Assembly: GCA_003415625.1 (NCBI GenBank)
Contig: PYIU01000002.1
Span: forward strand, 6,448,001-6,512,000
Source of the DNA: Aquanectria penicillioides
Taxonomy: Eukaryota; Ascomycota; Sordariomycetes; Hypocreales; Nectriaceae
Reading direction: 5' to 3'
Length of the DNA stretch: 64,000 bases
Shown here: one piece after another, positions 1 to 12,600 of the stretch
How positions within the stretch are numbered: position 1 is the stretch's first letter
How the letters are laid out: every line of letters starts with the position of its first letter
Position numbers and translations under genes: made by a program
The notes under the pieces: model-generated
The model's database searches: none
What the model saw: the letters and a program-made list of their open reading frames with translations, nothing else
What the model was told of the DNA's origin: nothing

Positions 1-595
1 GAGACAAGGTGAGACCAGACCAGCCAGCCATAACATGTAATGGCCAGGAAACTCGCTTTGTCTATGTTTGGTTCACTTTTGCCCTCACCCTCTGGGACCG
101 GCAAACAATCCTCTTGCACTCAGCGCGCCACGCCCTGGAATAGACACGTTTCCTCACACTTATTGTATTCCCTCAATTTAGGTTGCTACTCTCTTGCTAC
201 TCTTCAGGTCCCCATATCTCCTGAATGGGAAATCTACCTACATAGCAAATAAGGTCGCCGATGATTGCTACTAGCAACAAGGAGCTGACGCAGGGGCAAC
301 TTTGAACGCACATCAAGCAGGGTCTGCACGACCAGGATGTAGCCAATGCAGCCGCGACAAGCCGCCGGTATACGTCACTCAATCTAATGGGCTCTTGGCC
401 CCTTAGATGCCCTTCGAAGGGCTCGACGCGCCCATATCGTCAAATTATTGCATCTCTGGCTCTCTCGAGTTGGTTATCTCATCCGTCAACATGACCATTC
501 TCTTAATCCGTCGGTGCTGCACCATCCAATCAAACCTGTTCCTCGTCAGCCACTTGTTCGCGCAATTCGGTCAAGGGGTGTGCTCCTCTCGACAC
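1..595. other. gene-free left edge
   Basis: No reading frame here has fungal gene character, and I see no repeat or RNA gene. It lies downstream of the membrane-protein gene on the minus strand and probably carries its 3' UTR. Confidence 0.5.
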
Positions 596-1194
596 TTACC
601 CTTGCATCCATGACACCAAGAGCATCAGAGCCATCATGAACCACGAAAAGAGCGACCACCGTCCATGGAATATTCGCATTAAAAGTGGTTGTTTAACTTC
701 AACATCCCCGATTCCCAAAAGGCCACAGTAAGTGAGATCATTTGCCTCAGGAGATTCTAGATAGCATCGGGCTGTTGCAGTAGACATAAAGGTGAGGTTG
801 ATGACTGTCAGAGATAGCCAGCCGACCATCATCACCAGAGCAAACAGGCACACGGATGGATCATAGCCCCCGGCTACAACTCGAAACCGCGCCAGAAGGC
901 AAATAGAGATTGAGCAGGTCACGATCTATGTCCGCGTGTTAGTCCCCAGTGATAGACCAATTCATGACGGTGCCCTACCCATGTCAAGTTTATGGAGTAG
1001 CAGACCCAAGCGGGCACGACGCCTCCAATGTTGAAGATTGGAAAGACAATGTTGCATGTCGACAGCACAATCATTGAGATGAATGCCCTGATGATAGTGG
1101 CAGCAAGTGCCTGTGGGAGGCCCCATTCTCCAGAGGACACATAGAAGGGTGTGCCAGATGGTCCCAGTCTGTACCAAGATGTAGTGCTGATCAT
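596..1194 (-). CDS. small multi-pass membrane protein, two exons
   Basis: Exons 1194-979 and 925-596 give about 181 residues. The 53 nt intron (GTAGGG donor, ATAG acceptor) is phase 0. The first exon begins MISTTSWYRLGPSG and carries a hydrophobic stretch near residues 30-68. The second has two strongly hydrophobic stretches (near CLFALVMMVGWLSLTV and LFSWFMMALMLLVSW). With three to four predicted membrane spans and a short soluble loop, the layout resembles MARVEL-like four-span fungal proteins, but no diagnostic residue was seen, so no function is assigned. The start is the first ATG of the hydrophobic frame. The gene runs tail-away from POP4 on the same strand. Confidence 0.55.
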
Positions 1195-1527
1195 GTTGTC
1201 GAGACTCTTGGGAAGAGAAGATGCTCGGGAGGTGTCAAGTCCGCCAAGGCAGGTTTTTATATCTCAACACCCGTGCAAAAACTTTGTCTGCTCAGCGACT
1301 GAAGTCAAGATCGTGCCATGGCATTTCGTTTTTGAACCCAGACTTGAGTTTAGTTTTTACGCGGTTCCAGAAAACCTAGCCAAGTCTCCTCCGGCCACGG
1401 TTCTTTGACGGCCGTAATGGCCAACTGGGTGAAAGTGACGTTCCGTAAGCCATCTTATCAGGGTGAACAGGTCTGCACGCCCATTTAGGCGAAATGTGGG
1501 TGTCGAACAAGAAACGCATCGGCCATT
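1195..1527. other. intergenic spacer
   Basis: This 333 nt lies between POP4 and the membrane-protein gene, both on the minus strand, and would hold the promoter of the latter. I see no gene in it. Confidence 0.5.
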
Positions 1528-2213
1528 TCAAAGGCTCGCGAGAAAGTGCGCCTTGAACTTTTTGTTGGCACGGTCCACAGGACGCAACATCATTTGATCG
1601 CCGAGCACATCAAAGATGAATTTCTTGCCGCTCGCACCCTCGGTATTTTCTGGCTTATCGTCGATCGGAATCTCAACTCGGAATGTGGTGCCCTCCTTCG
1701 GTACTATCTTGAGGCCCTCTTCTTCGTAATGATTTCGACGACAAACTTGCGATCGCGCACCACAATTCCCTGGATGCCAACCCTGCTGGGGCAGCCACTC
1801 CTCACGACGTCCACGGCAGCACCATGGAACTCTGCGCTCGTCAGTTTCGCTGCGGCATTGGGGCCCCCTATGTAGACGTCGTTGCCAAGGAGCTCTCGCG
1901 CATAGCCCAGCCAAAGCTGATTCAACGGTTCGTAGATTTCGTATTTTTGGTCTTCTTTGCGGATAGAGTAGAGGCCGAGGGAGCGGCGCTCGCGTGCGGA
2001 CAAGGGCTTGGGCCGTTGTTTCTGTTTGGCCTTCTTTTCTTGACGGGCTTTCCGCCGCGCCGCGCGAGCATTGAGAGTTGCTGGTGGGGGAGAGGTTGGA
2101 CGGAGGATGAGCGGTCGATGCTGGATCTTGTCGGAGTAGATGCGTTCGACGCTGTCCGGTGAGTGCGCCCTGGCTAGCAGGTCCTGCGTGGTCTTTTTCG
2201 CTGCGTTGGACAT
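1528..2213 (-). CDS. POP4: RNase P/MRP protein subunit Pop4 (Rpp29), with an apparent 1-nt deletion
   Basis: This is the Pop4/Rpp29 subunit of RNase P and RNase MRP, which process tRNA 5' ends and pre-rRNA in the nucleus and nucleolus. The lysine/arginine-rich N-terminal part (about residues 45-80) is followed by the Sm-like Rpp29 barrel: EIYEPLNQLWLGYARELLG, then GAAVDVVRSGCPSRVGIQGI, and the ending KKFKAHFLASL, which matches the family's usual KFKA C-terminus. The reading frame breaks near 1728. One frame ends in EIITKKRASR-stop, while the continuation GLKIVPKEGTTFRVEIP is one base out of phase. No GT-AG intron fits there, so one base is missing in the short AAG repeat. Restoring it would give about 228 residues in one exon. 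Because the gene is essential in yeasts, an assembly error is more likely than true loss. It is divergent from the acyltransferase gene. Confidence 0.85.
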
Positions 2214-2775
2214 TTCGAAATCGGACGCGGTTGATCGGCGCCCAGACAGTTTGAACCTCGCTGTGATGTCAGATTTTGGGTGTCACAAAAGTCGAATGCC
2301 AATGCGATTTCTTCAGTGGAGCATTGCGCCGTTCCCTGTGGCTGCCTTATGGGGCCTCGGGGCGTTGGCTCCGTGCCGCGGGAAAGGAGCAGTCAGGCTT
2401 TTTACCCCAGGAAGTCGCACGTGGTCCAAGCTCCCCGGTTCCTTCCAACTTCACAAAGTTCACATGCCGTGGCTATTGCAATTGGGAAGGACGGTGGTCC
2501 CAGCTCGGCATAACACGCTTGTGCCCCACCTGGCCGATCTCGACTCCTCTATCCATGTCAGCCGTCGTCTATGTTACCAGTCAAACAAACCACAACACTG
2601 CTGGACCGTGACCTGTGGCTTGCGGCTTGCGGCCTCTCGCTCGTGATATCTCGTGACGCGCCTTTCTGGTGTGCGCCCCGGCCGTGGTATCACTGAAGAG
2701 GCCCCAAACAGCTGACGGTGGAACCATTGCGCATCAGCAACTTGAGACACTGACGTCCCAATCCCAATCCCAACC
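2214..2775. promoter_or_regulatory. shared divergent promoter region of POP4 and the acyltransferase gene
   Basis: This 562 nt spacer lies between two divergent start codons (2213 minus, 2776 plus). I see no convincing gene inside. It must hold both promoters, but no specific element was identified. Confidence 0.45.
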
Positions 2776-5432
2776 ATGGCGCGCAACAAGAAGGACGACC
2801 CCGTCGACCCGTCATCCACCACTTCTGCCCCGGATCTCCAGATCCTCGGCGATGAGGTCACTCTCCAGCCCAGCGGCTACGTCGAGCCGCCCGCCAAGGA
2901 AGCTCCTGAGGGCAAGGAGGAGGCATTGATGGACAAGTTTGCTTCGTTTCGCTCAGAGCCTTTCCAGTAACGTCTTCCCTCTTCTTTGCGCACTTTTGCC
3001 CCCCAATCCATTCATCATGTTCGCTGACAAGACAATCGACTCCAGATTCCTCCGTGAGGTATCCCTCTATGTCTCTGGCCAGGGATGGCGAGCCTACGAC
3101 CACGTCATTGGCCAGTCTGTCTTTTACTCAGGATTCTCAGAAAACATGAAGACGATGGTCATGTCTGCGCCTCTGCTCCAGCAGCGCATAACCCAGCTCG
3201 CTGAGCATCGGGTCGCCGTTGAAGAAAGGGAAGGCACCCTCTCTCGTAATAGCAGCGACTACGTCGCCAAGCGGACTCAGCGGCTCAATGCTATCGAGGA
3301 AGGCCTGCAGGAACTCGCCGAGAAGATGACGGATGATATGATCTGCAAGATGGAAAGCAAGACCTTCATTCGTGGCGCATATTATCTTGTCACCCAGTTA
3401 TTGACGAGAGCTTACCACCAGGGAATCCACGTCTCTAGTGAAGAGGTCCTGAGGTTACGAAAGGTGGCTGAGGCCGCCGCCAAAAAGAAGCAAAGTATCG
3501 TATTCTTGCCGAGCCATCGATCACATGTCGATTACGTATCTCTCCAACTCATCTGCTACAGGTTGGGCCTGACGCTGCCTGTCGTTGTATCAGGAGACAA
3601 CTTAAACTTCCCGGTAGTGGGCAACTTTCTTCAACATGCTGGCGCAATGTGGATTCGAAGGGCCTTTGGAGATGATGCACTCTACACCGCCCTAGTGCAG
3701 TCTTACATTGATACTCTCCTGCAGGAGGGGTACAACTTTGAATGTTTTATTGAAGGCGGTCGCTCCCGTACAGGAAAGCTCCTCCCTCCAAAGTTCGGAA
3801 TCCTAAGCTTCGTCCTCGACAGCATTCTGTCTGGCAGGGTCGAGGATACCATCATCTGCCCGGTGAGCACGCAGTATGACAAAGTCATCGAGACTGAAGG
3901 ATACGTCACTGAGCTTTTGGGAATGCCGAAAAAGAAGGAAAACCTGGTCGACTTTCTAACGGGTGGCTCATCCGTCTTATCTTTAAAACTCGGACGAGTA
4001 GACGTCCGATTCCATGAACCATGGAGTTTGAGAAAGTTTATCGATGAACAGCTCTCTAAGCTGCCCAGAGTCCCTGCAGGTCTCGACACTGAGCATCATC
4101 GACCAGAAGTCCGGGCTGTGCGCGAGAAAATCCTGCGCACGCTGGGCTACAAGGTGCTGAGTGACATTAATGACGTATCTGTCGTGATGCCCACCGCGCT
4201 CATTGGCACTGTCCTCTTGACGCTGCGTGGTCGGGGCGTCGGCAAGCAGGAGCTCAACCGTCGGGTCTCATGGCTCACTGAACGTGTTCGCGCCAAAGGT
4301 GGCCGAGTTGCCCATTTCGGTAACGCACCTCTTTCTGAGATTATCGACCGAGGTCTTGAGGTCCTTGGGAAGGATCTAGTTGGTGTGATTGAAGGGCTGG
4401 CAGAGCCTACCTACTATGCTGTTGACCGCTTCCAGCTCTCCTTTTATCGCAATATGACGATCCATCTCTTCATTTATGAGGCTCTTGTGAGCGTGGCCAT
4501 GTACACAAAGGTGAAGCAAGGCGGTGCCCCTCACATGCAAGATATTGAATTTGAGGAACTCAAACTTCAAGTTTTGTTCTTATCTTCGCTCTTCCGTGGC
4601 GAATTCATCTTCTCTAGCGAGGGTCTCGATATCAATTTGGACAAAACATTGCACGGGCTGGAGGCGGATAACGTTGTCCGTCTCGACCGCGACGAGCAAG
4701 GCAAAATTGTTATGATTGGACTGTCAGACCAGGAACGAAAGGCAGGAAGAGAAAATTACGATTTTTACTGCTTCCTCATCTGGCCTTTTATCGAATCAGC
4801 CTGGCTGGCATCTGTGTCGCTCATGGGCTTGACACCTCCACTTGGACAGAACGGGGAGATTTGGGTTGAGCAAGGCAAGGCTCACAACAATGCCCAATTG
4901 GTAAGGACTCGGTGATTCTATTCATGAAACCGCAAATCTAACATTCAATGCTATATAGCTAGGTAAAACTCTGTACCATCAGGGCGACCTGTCCTACTTT
5001 GAGGCGGTTAACAAAGAAACACTCAAAAACTCGTACTTCCGATTCGAGCAAGATCAGCTTCTCCATGTTGTCAAATCCAAGGATCCCAAGATTCCACCTC
5101 GCCTTCAAATAGACGCATCATGGCGACCATTGCGCGACCCGCAGACAGGTGCTCTACTAGCCGAAGGGAAGCTTTGGGATTTTGCAGAGAAGATTGCTAA
5201 ATCCCGTCGCGAGGGCAAGAATCGTCGCGACGGCGCAACAGTCAGCAGCCGGGTGCTGCGTTTGACAGATGAACTTGGCCAGAGGCTCTTTGATGAAACG
5301 GCCGAGGCTGAACGAAGCGGCAAGGGCAAGGTTCCGAGCCGCCTAAGCCGGGAAGAAAGAGAAGCACTAGGGAAGAGTGTAAGGGAAGCGAAGAGGAAGA
5401 GAGAAGCAATGGGAGGGCGAGCACGTCTGTGA
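2776..5432 (+). CDS. glycerol-3-phosphate/dihydroxyacetone-phosphate acyltransferase (GNPAT/PlsB type)
   Basis: Exons 2776-2966, 3046-4900 and 4959-5432 give 839 residues; the introns are 79 and 58 nt. The enzyme acylates position 1 of glycerol-3-phosphate or DHAP, the first step of glycerolipid or ether-lipid synthesis. The acyltransferase block starts with the HX4D motif HRSHVD (about residue 222), followed by the phosphate-binding block EGGRSRTGK (about residue 301) and ICPVSTQYDKV. Splicing at 2966/3046 joins EPFQ to FLREVSLYVSGQGWRAYD, a run typical of the fungal family, which supports that junction. The C-terminal 150 residues are highly charged with many Lys/Arg. The length fits fungal PlsB-like proteins. 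Whether it acts in peroxisomes, ER or mitochondria is not visible; no PTS1 is present (the C-terminus is RARL). Confidence 0.9.
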
Positions 5433-5760
5433 GACCGCGAGCATCAAGCGCGGCATGTCGGCTGGGACCTGTTCAATGAAGATGCATTTGCCAGCGAGTC
5501 TTTTTTTCTTTTATCTTGTACAATCCGTGCCACAACCCAACCATCTTCTAGGCGTGGCCCCGCGGAGTTTTGGTGTTGCGCAACGCCATGGTCCTGCTAC
5601 ACCATGGCACACATGATATATACATGCTACATAGTTCAGCCATGTACGACTTCTTTTTTTATAACCACCCTGTCCTTTTTAGTTTATGTTGGTTGTTGTC
5701 TCCTCGTCTTCACTGTCCTGTCTGGGGTATTTCCATTTTTTTACATATTCCACCACCATC
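5433..5760. other. convergent 3' region
   Basis: This spacer lies between the tail-to-tail acyltransferase and pantothenate synthetase genes. It is T-rich with several short poly-T stretches, consistent with two 3' UTRs. No gene is seen. Confidence 0.5.
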
Positions 5761-6930
5761 TTAGGCTTCCTTAATGTCTTGAGGCTTCAGAATGATGTTG
5801 TCAATCAGCCGGACCGCAGGCCCACCGCTGTGTCCAAGGTCCTCGCCTTCTTGTGCCGCCTTAACAGGCAACATTTTAATGGCTCCGCTCAACACAGCGC
5901 CTCGTGCAGGGTCTATCTCGTCAACCTCTAGCATCGTCTCCGGGTCCGCAAGCGAGAAGTAGTCAACATCGAAATCCACGCGCTCCCTGGGAGGCAGCTC
6001 GGCTTGTACAGCGCCCACGGCGGCAACGAAGTTGTGTGCCGCGCCAATGATGCTCGCGCGGTCTCGAAGCCCTCCAGTTTTATATACTGCCTCGGCGGTC
6101 TGGAGTGCGCTCGGGAGTACGGTTGCAACAGCACGACGGCGCGGGCCGAGGTAGACATTTCGGGAGCTAAGAGCGAGACCATCGGGTTCGCGCGAAGTCG
6201 GACCGACGACGACGGTCATGGGGAGGATGAAGTCATTGACCATCTTGCGGATGACGACGGTTTGCTGGACGTCTTTCTGGCCAAAGTAGACGCGCTCCGG
6301 CTGCACAATGTTGAAGAGCTTCATGCACACCGTAGCCACGCCGCGGAAGAAAGTCGGTCGGCTGGCGCCCTCGAGGACTTCGCCGACGGGTGTGATGCTA
6401 ACGAAGCTGCCCTTGCTGTCAATCTCCTGGCCGGGGAACCCCGAAGGGTACATTTCTTCCGTCGTCGGCGCAAACACGGCCGAGATACGACCCAGGTTGC
6501 CACCATCGTCCGCAAGCTCGCGGTCCAGCTTGGCCAGAGCTTTTGCGTCCTCGTCCCAGGTCACCGGGTACGAGGCCAGGTCCTCCTTGACGCCGAACTG
6601 CGCCGGGTTCACATATACACTAACGACGACGTGGTGGTTCTCGCGGGCGGCGGCTCGGATAAGCGACAGGTGGCCCTCGTGCAGGGCGCCCATAGTGGGC
6701 ACGAGACCGACAGACCGGTGGTTGATGACGTGGGGTTGGCGCCAGCGACGGACGGCTTCGACGGAGCGGAGGACGCGGATCGACGACTTGGGCAGGTTCT
6801 GCGCCGAGGATCCGGAAGAGCAGGCCGAGGCCATTGTGCGGACCGCGAAGCCGGACACGGACACGGGCGCCAAGGTGGAGGCTGCTCCGGAGCGAGGCCG
6901 GAGCTGGTTACGGAGGAGGACGAGAAACAT
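5761..6930 (-). CDS. PAN6: pantothenate synthetase (pantoate-beta-alanine ligase)
   Basis: This single-exon, 389-residue enzyme joins pantoate and beta-alanine with ATP to make pantothenate, the vitamin B5/CoA precursor. The core starts with SVGLVPTMGALHEGHLSL (about residues 73-90), which holds the PTMGALHxGH nucleotide-binding signature. It is followed by VSVYVNPAQFGVKEDLASYP, then VYFGQKDVQQTVVIRKMV and DGLALSSRNVYL, all hallmarks of PanC. About 60 residues precede the core. They are rich in Arg, Ser and Ala without acidic residues at the very N-terminus, so a mitochondrial presequence is plausible; a second in-frame Met lies near residue 33. The long open frames on the opposite strand here are shadows caused by high GC at third positions. 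Confidence 0.92.
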   Translation of the reverse strand: MFLVLLRNQLRPRSGAASTLAPVSVSGFAVRTMASACSSGSSAQNLPKSSIRVLRSVEAVRRWRQPHVINHRSVGLVPTMGALHEGHLSLIRAAARENHHVVVSVYVNPAQFGVKEDLASYPVTWDEDAKALAKLDRELADDGGNLGRISAVFAPTTEEMYPSGFPGQEIDSKGSFVSITPVGEVLEGASRPTFFRGVATVCMKLFNIVQPERVYFGQKDVQQTVVIRKMVNDFILPMTVVVGPTSREPDGLALSSRNVYLGPRRRAVATVLPSALQTAEAVYKTGGLRDRASIIGAAHNFVAAVGAVQAELPPRERVDFDVDYFSLADPETMLEVDEIDPARGAVLSGAIKMLPVKAAQEGEDLGHSGGPAVRLIDNIILKPQDIKEA

Positions 6931-7748
6931 TGTGGTGGGGGCGAGGATGGGGGAGCGAGAAAAGGAGGGGAACAGGGGAAAAAAATTAAGAATTGGAAAG
7001 GAGGAAACTAATTATTAGGGCAGGACAGAAGATATTGAGCCCATGGCTCGAGGGCGCAAGGGGCAGGCTCGTGATGGTTTCTGCCGCGGAGTTTTGGGGA
7101 CGACGAGAGCGAGTATGCGCAGTGTGGAAACGCATCCGACGGTGGCCGAGTGACGGAGTTTTTGGTGGAGCAGGTGCTTATCTGATAAGAGCTACCCTAG
7201 ACTAGTCAATGTGAAAGTTGGGACGGAGCTCATTCCTATACTTCCTTATGCTCTGTTGTCTCAATTGGTGAGGGATAATGTTTGAGTAAAGAAAAGGCGT
7301 GTATATAGCGTTCATTTAAGTTTTTTTATATTTTTGGACGTAATACCAAGGATAAGCTAAAGCTTTGGATGCGATGTTAGAGATTTCATCAAGTTTGTAA
7401 GTGTGAATGCCCCACCACATAAACATATTCAAAAAATCGTATCCCACTTCTTGGGTCTAAGTGTACAATACTACATGGATCACGAGTCCCAGCTGAAAAT
7501 ATTCATGTATAAACATCATATTCAATTCGACATTATATAGTAGGAGATTATCTTCTGCCTAGATTATACAACCCCAACGCCTTTTCTATGCCACCAATCT
7601 ATCTAGGCTGTGTGTATGTGCCTCCCATCACTACCCAGCATTATGGAACTCAGCTCCAAGGGATAATGACCCAGTCCAATTCTATTAAGTCCGTTGAAGG
7701 AAAATCGCTCACGACGCTTGTGAATAGCTCAAATAGTCATCCTCTCCT
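6931..7748. other. intergenic, AT-rich in its right half
   Basis: This region separates the pantothenate synthetase promoter from the 3' end of the MFS transporter gene. From about 7250 to 7700 it is AT-rich. I see no gene or repeat. Confidence 0.45.
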
Positions 7749-9644
7749 TTAGGCCATGCCGCCACTGAGGTTGGCCTGGTTGAGCTTCTTCCATCGAGTG
7801 AGGAGGCCAATGAATGTGGTGATGCCGGTGGCGGCAATGGCAATGGCGAAAGTGACCTTGACACCCCACATGTAACCGGCAATGACAAAGGGTTGCTGAG
7901 CGGCGGAGAAGGTATTTCGGATCTCGGTGGCACCAGTAAGGATGAGGTCGGCCTTGCTGATATCGGGAGCAGTGTCGAAGACCTTCTTCATCATCTGGTT
8001 GATGAAGGCAGCCTGGGCGCCGGAAACGAGGAAAGCACCTCCAATACCCTGGAAGACTGCAGAACTTGTTAGCTTGGGAACATTATATAGAATATCGTGT
8101 GAGCGGATAACTTACAGAGAAGGACACCAGTGGCAGAAGCGAGATCGCGGGGATCGACGGAACCCTGGACAGCAATCATGGGGATTTGGAAGGCAGCTCC
8201 CCAACCGAAACCAGCAACGATCTGGTATCCGATCCACTTACCAGTGGAGGTGTCTACGCTGAGCATGTAGAGGAGACCAGCACCGATACAGGCAATGGCA
8301 GATCCTCCAATGAGCAGAGGTTGGTAGTATCCAGTGGCGGTAACCATGCCGCCGCTGACGATGGTAGCAATGGTAACGGCGATGATCATGGGCAAGTTTC
8401 GCACACCACTGTTGGTGGGGCTGGTGCCGTGGACGGACTGGAAGTAGATGGGGAGGTAGTAGATGGCAACGAAGAAGGAACCGGCAAAGATGAAGGCGAA
8501 TGCGCTCATGACGGCGACGGTGCGCTGCTTGATGATGCTGCTGGGGATCATACCACGGTCGCCCTGGAACCACTGAAGAGCAGCCCAAGCAGCGGCGATG
8601 AGGACGAAACCAACGAGGAGACCGATGACGACGGAAGAGTCCCAGGGATCAGCCTGACCACCGTACTGGACACCAAGGATGTAGGAAACGGTGGCACCCA
8701 TAACTAGAACGATGCCGAGGGGATCCATCTGCAGGAACTTCTCAAAGAGAGGGGCTTCCTCGGGGATAGCATTCTTAGGGGTCTGGAAGAAGAGGAAGAT
8801 GATGGCGGCAGAAACACCACCAATGGGAAGGTTGATGTAGAAGCACCATCGCCAAGAGACGTGGTCAGTGAAGGCACCACCCAGGAGAGGACCGATGACA
8901 CTGGCAACACCGTAAGACGCGCCGATGATACCAGTGAAGGCAGGTCGGTTCTTAGGAGGAGCAGCAAAAGCAATGATGGTGTAGGCACCGGCAGCAATAC
9001 CAGCAGCACCAACACCGGCAATTGCACGGCCAGTGATGAGGGCTTCAGCGTTGGGAGCAGCGCCGCAGAGCGTGGAGCCGACCTCGAAGATGAAGATGGC
9101 GATGATGAAGGAGATCTTCAGAGGGAAGTACTTGTAAATCTTGCCCCCTGTAATGTTTGTTAGCGTGATGATCCTTGGGGAGCTAATAGGTTATTTGTTC
9201 GCGACGTACAAGTTGATTGAAAGGCACCGACGGTCATGAAGAAGGAAGCACCGTACCAGCCAACCTTGTCGAGACCCTTGAATTCGTCCGTGATCTTGGG
9301 AATGGCAGTAGCAACAATGGTCTGTTTTTTTTGGGAGGCACGGATCAGCATGGTCAGTTCGTCAGGGGTAAGGGGGAAATGAGACATACCATGTCGAGAG
9401 CAACGAGGAAGATACTGAGAACAAGGGCGAGGACGATGAAGAACATTTTGAGACCAGAGGGATACTCGATATCATCCTCTGCATCCTCCTGAACCTCAAT
9501 GTCGATGGTGTTGTCGCCATCTGTGGTGGTGCCGTCGTCCTGCTTCTTCTCTGTGACAACATCATCACCACGAAGTGTTGAAGTGGTGGACTCGGGTCGG
9601 TCCGGTCCCCTGGGGACCTCGAGAGTTGCCTTTTCTGAGCTCAT
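7749..9644 (-). CDS. MFS drug:H+ antiporter (DHA2-type, 14 spans)
   Basis: Exons 9644-9390, 9321-9210, 9147-8116 and 8056-7749 give 568 residues, with all junctions in phase. The N-terminus (about 65 residues) is acidic and cytosolic. The first span is followed by [17 protein letters not shown], the family's LDxTIVxTALP motif, which is created by splicing at 9390/9321. Later come the motif C-like [26 protein letters not shown] and many further hydrophobic segments, as expected of DHA2 efflux pumps (14 spans) for toxins, azoles or secondary metabolites. The substrate cannot be read from sequence. No biosynthetic cluster is adjacent. The third exon shows strong codon bias, suggesting good expression. 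Confidence 0.9.
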
Positions 9645-12600
9645 GGCTGGTGTAGTACGATTTGGTATTTCAGTCAGCGTGTCGAGTACTCGTTTGGTTT
9701 TTCGTTTGAGATTTAAAGTTGAATTGAGTTTGTGAGGCGGTGCTTAGAGGGGGGTATAAGCAAAGGCCTTTGGATGTTGAGAGGCTTGGATTGGACTGAG
9801 ACGTGTGATCTGATTATCAACACCATAGGGGGGGCAGCGAGGCGCCTGCAACTTTATAAGTCGAGATCTTCATGGCGGCTTGATGGACGATGCACACTAT
9901 CTGACTGTGCTCGGGGACTTAGCCGGGCACATAACGCAAAATCCGCTGGTTTAGATCCGTGAACGTAGGCGAGAATGGACTTGCATGGGCATAACGCTAG
10001 ACGGAGCGGAGCTTGACCGTGCAAATCTCGGTCCCCACAAGCTAAAGGTCCGCAGTGCATACATCTGCCATATCTCGTACGTAGTATCTCGTAAGCATAG
10101 TCCGCACACGACCTGCAAGCGCTGACCCCCCTGGGGATAAGCTTCCAGCCATATGCGGACATTGGATGAGCCATTCTGATGGGATGTGACGAGATGGGCA
10201 AGGATCAAGCCGAGTCAAACGGTCTTAAAGCATGGTGGCTTGACGCTATGTGCCAAATCCCGGCCACTCGGTCCGCCGAAACGGACAAGAACCGTGGACG
10301 GTGAAAAAAAAAAAAATCCTATGTGCGCCCTTGTCAAAGGACGACGAAATAAATCACTACGATGACAAGGATGACGAGGCAGTGGTGGCATCATCAAGCA
10401 CTAGAACCTTTGCAGTTGGATGCAATGCAACGTGCGATTTGAGATGTACCGGGGCGTGTTGCAGCGAGATGCCCAATGACCCGGTCGCCTCGTGGTCCCC
10501 CTCGCTCTGCGGGCGTGAGGCTATCTAGGAAACACAACATAACGGTTAGGCATAACATTCCCTTGTGGGTTTGTTCCCATCACTTCATGGCCTTCATGTG
10601 TTCAGTCTGTGTGTGCGGACGAAAACGGAATGTTACGGATCATGGCGATGGGTTGGGAAAACCGTGAGTCATTGGGTGAGGTGATTCGTGCGCAGGTAAA
10701 TTGTCAAACTGCAATGTTGCGGGAAATGGCAGATTTCACATGGAGTTAGATGGAGATACGGATGGATGTGAGTGAACCAGTGCGAGATCGACAGCGTTAT
10801 GATCCGGTAGGGTTCGGAAGACCCGGACTTAAGGCGGCCGCCAATGCTGATACTGGAGATGGGCTTGATTTGCGACAATAATGGTGCGGTGCGGTGCGGT
10901 CACGGTCCACGTCGTTCTCCCTTTGGTGCGTCAGCATATGCTCGAGTGTCGTTGTTTGGCGTCCAGTGCAGAGAGCTCCCAGGGCTGAGTCTGGGCCTCA
11001 ATGGACCGCGAGAGCTCCAGCGACATGGTTTTGGGTTGACGGGGCCCGCTGCCGCAGATCTTGGGGGGGCAGATCTCGGCAAATGCCGTAAGCAAGAGAT
11101 GCAGCAGAATTTGCCCGTTGTCGAATGATGGGTTGGCGGACTGGCGGGCTTGATCAGAAGTCCGCAACGGACGAAGCGCGGAGAAAGAGTACACAGTAGT
11201 GGTGGAGTTTGCACAACCAAGCGCAAAGCCAACTGACCGATGACTCGAGGTGACGTTGCTGACCAAGACAGGACGCAAAGAGGGTGTAGGGTCGGCGCCT
11301 CATCCGCCGCCCGATCCTGATTAATGGCCCGAAGTCCGACTCTTGGATCGCATCTGGTGGGTGACATCCTGCGCTGGCTGGAAGGGGTGGCATCCGCAGG
11401 TTGGGAGTCGTGGGAGTGTTGGTTGGCGGCACTTTGCTGCTCGTTTGGGCGCTACTCAGGACGAACTAGGGGGTACGCCAGGTGCGTCATCATCAGATTT
11501 CATCAAAGGGCTAGCCTGTGAGATTGTGGGATTGGGCATTGCGTGGCGCTGCGTTGCATTCTTCGAGAATGAAAACCATGTTGTCTGCCATCTGCACGTT
11601 GCTGAAGGATTCATCTACAGCGCACCAACGGCGCATCGCGACAGATGATTGCCTTGTCTGCCTGCGGAATTCCTCAGCAACGTGCTGTGGTTGGTGCCTC
11701 GTTGGTGCCTGGAGAATGGGCCACCATACAAAATCCACGCCAAAGAACCAGTTCCCTCGCCACATGTCGGCCACATGGAGACACAGCCACAGCCACAGCC
11801 GCTGCTGACCTCATTTGACGTGTTTGTTGCCCATCGCACCCTGTGAATCGGTGAGAAGCCAGGTCACACAAAAATCGGTGAGCCCGAGTTTGGGGTTCCG
11901 GTACGAATTTGATTTCGTTCCTCTCTTATTCGTATGGATTTCGTGTTCCAATTCTTTTTCGTGAGCCCACCCTTCGCCTTCAGGCCACACAATTCCAGCC
12001 TCAACTACCCGTCCCTTTTTCAAGGCCAAGTACAGATGCTAAACATGTTAGACAAACCGGCTGCTGACATCCGGTCCCCTACGGGCCTTTGATTTTCCTT
12101 CCCTCTTTACGTCACTGGAATTGGCCCAGCCGGACACGGTCGGGCCGCCGGCCATAAAACATGCCGTGAATGCTCGGAGTCAACATGGCAGATTAAAAAA
12201 AAAAAGGTAATGAAGCAGGGAGGTGACTGGCCCTTGGTGATCCACTTGCTACGACGAGATGGGAAATTTTACCGCTGCTCCATAGCTTTGCGGTTGTATA
12301 CCAAAAAGCGACCAAGTAAAGGGAGCTACAATGTAGATGTATCGCAGTACTGTAGGACACCTCGCTGCACGCCGCATATATACCATCTATCTATGAAACT
12401 GACGAGGGTACAGGCGAGTGCAGCAGAGGCACAATCCGCAGAGCCTCAGCCGCCCCCACGCTAGCCGCTTCCACCCGGTGTTTTTCTTTTTGTCCCCCGC
12501 AAAGCTCACAAAACAATTCTCACTCCGAGACCAATCGAAACCGTATCAACGAGACAATACAGACACACTAAACGGGTTTGTCTTGCTTGACTAGGCTAGT

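Noticed and set aside
6004..7011. 335-codon open frame on plus opposite pantothenate synthetase
   Set aside because: It lies wholly antisense to a clearly conserved gene. Its charged, low-complexity composition is the usual shadow of GC-rich third positions.
8186..8707. 173-codon Asp/Gly-rich frame on plus
   Set aside because: Antisense of the MFS transporter's third exon.
9732..12464. Numerous 60-155 codon frames in the 3.3 kb gap
   Set aside because: They overlap each other on several frames, lack introns, motifs and codon bias, and none continues into a longer spliced product.
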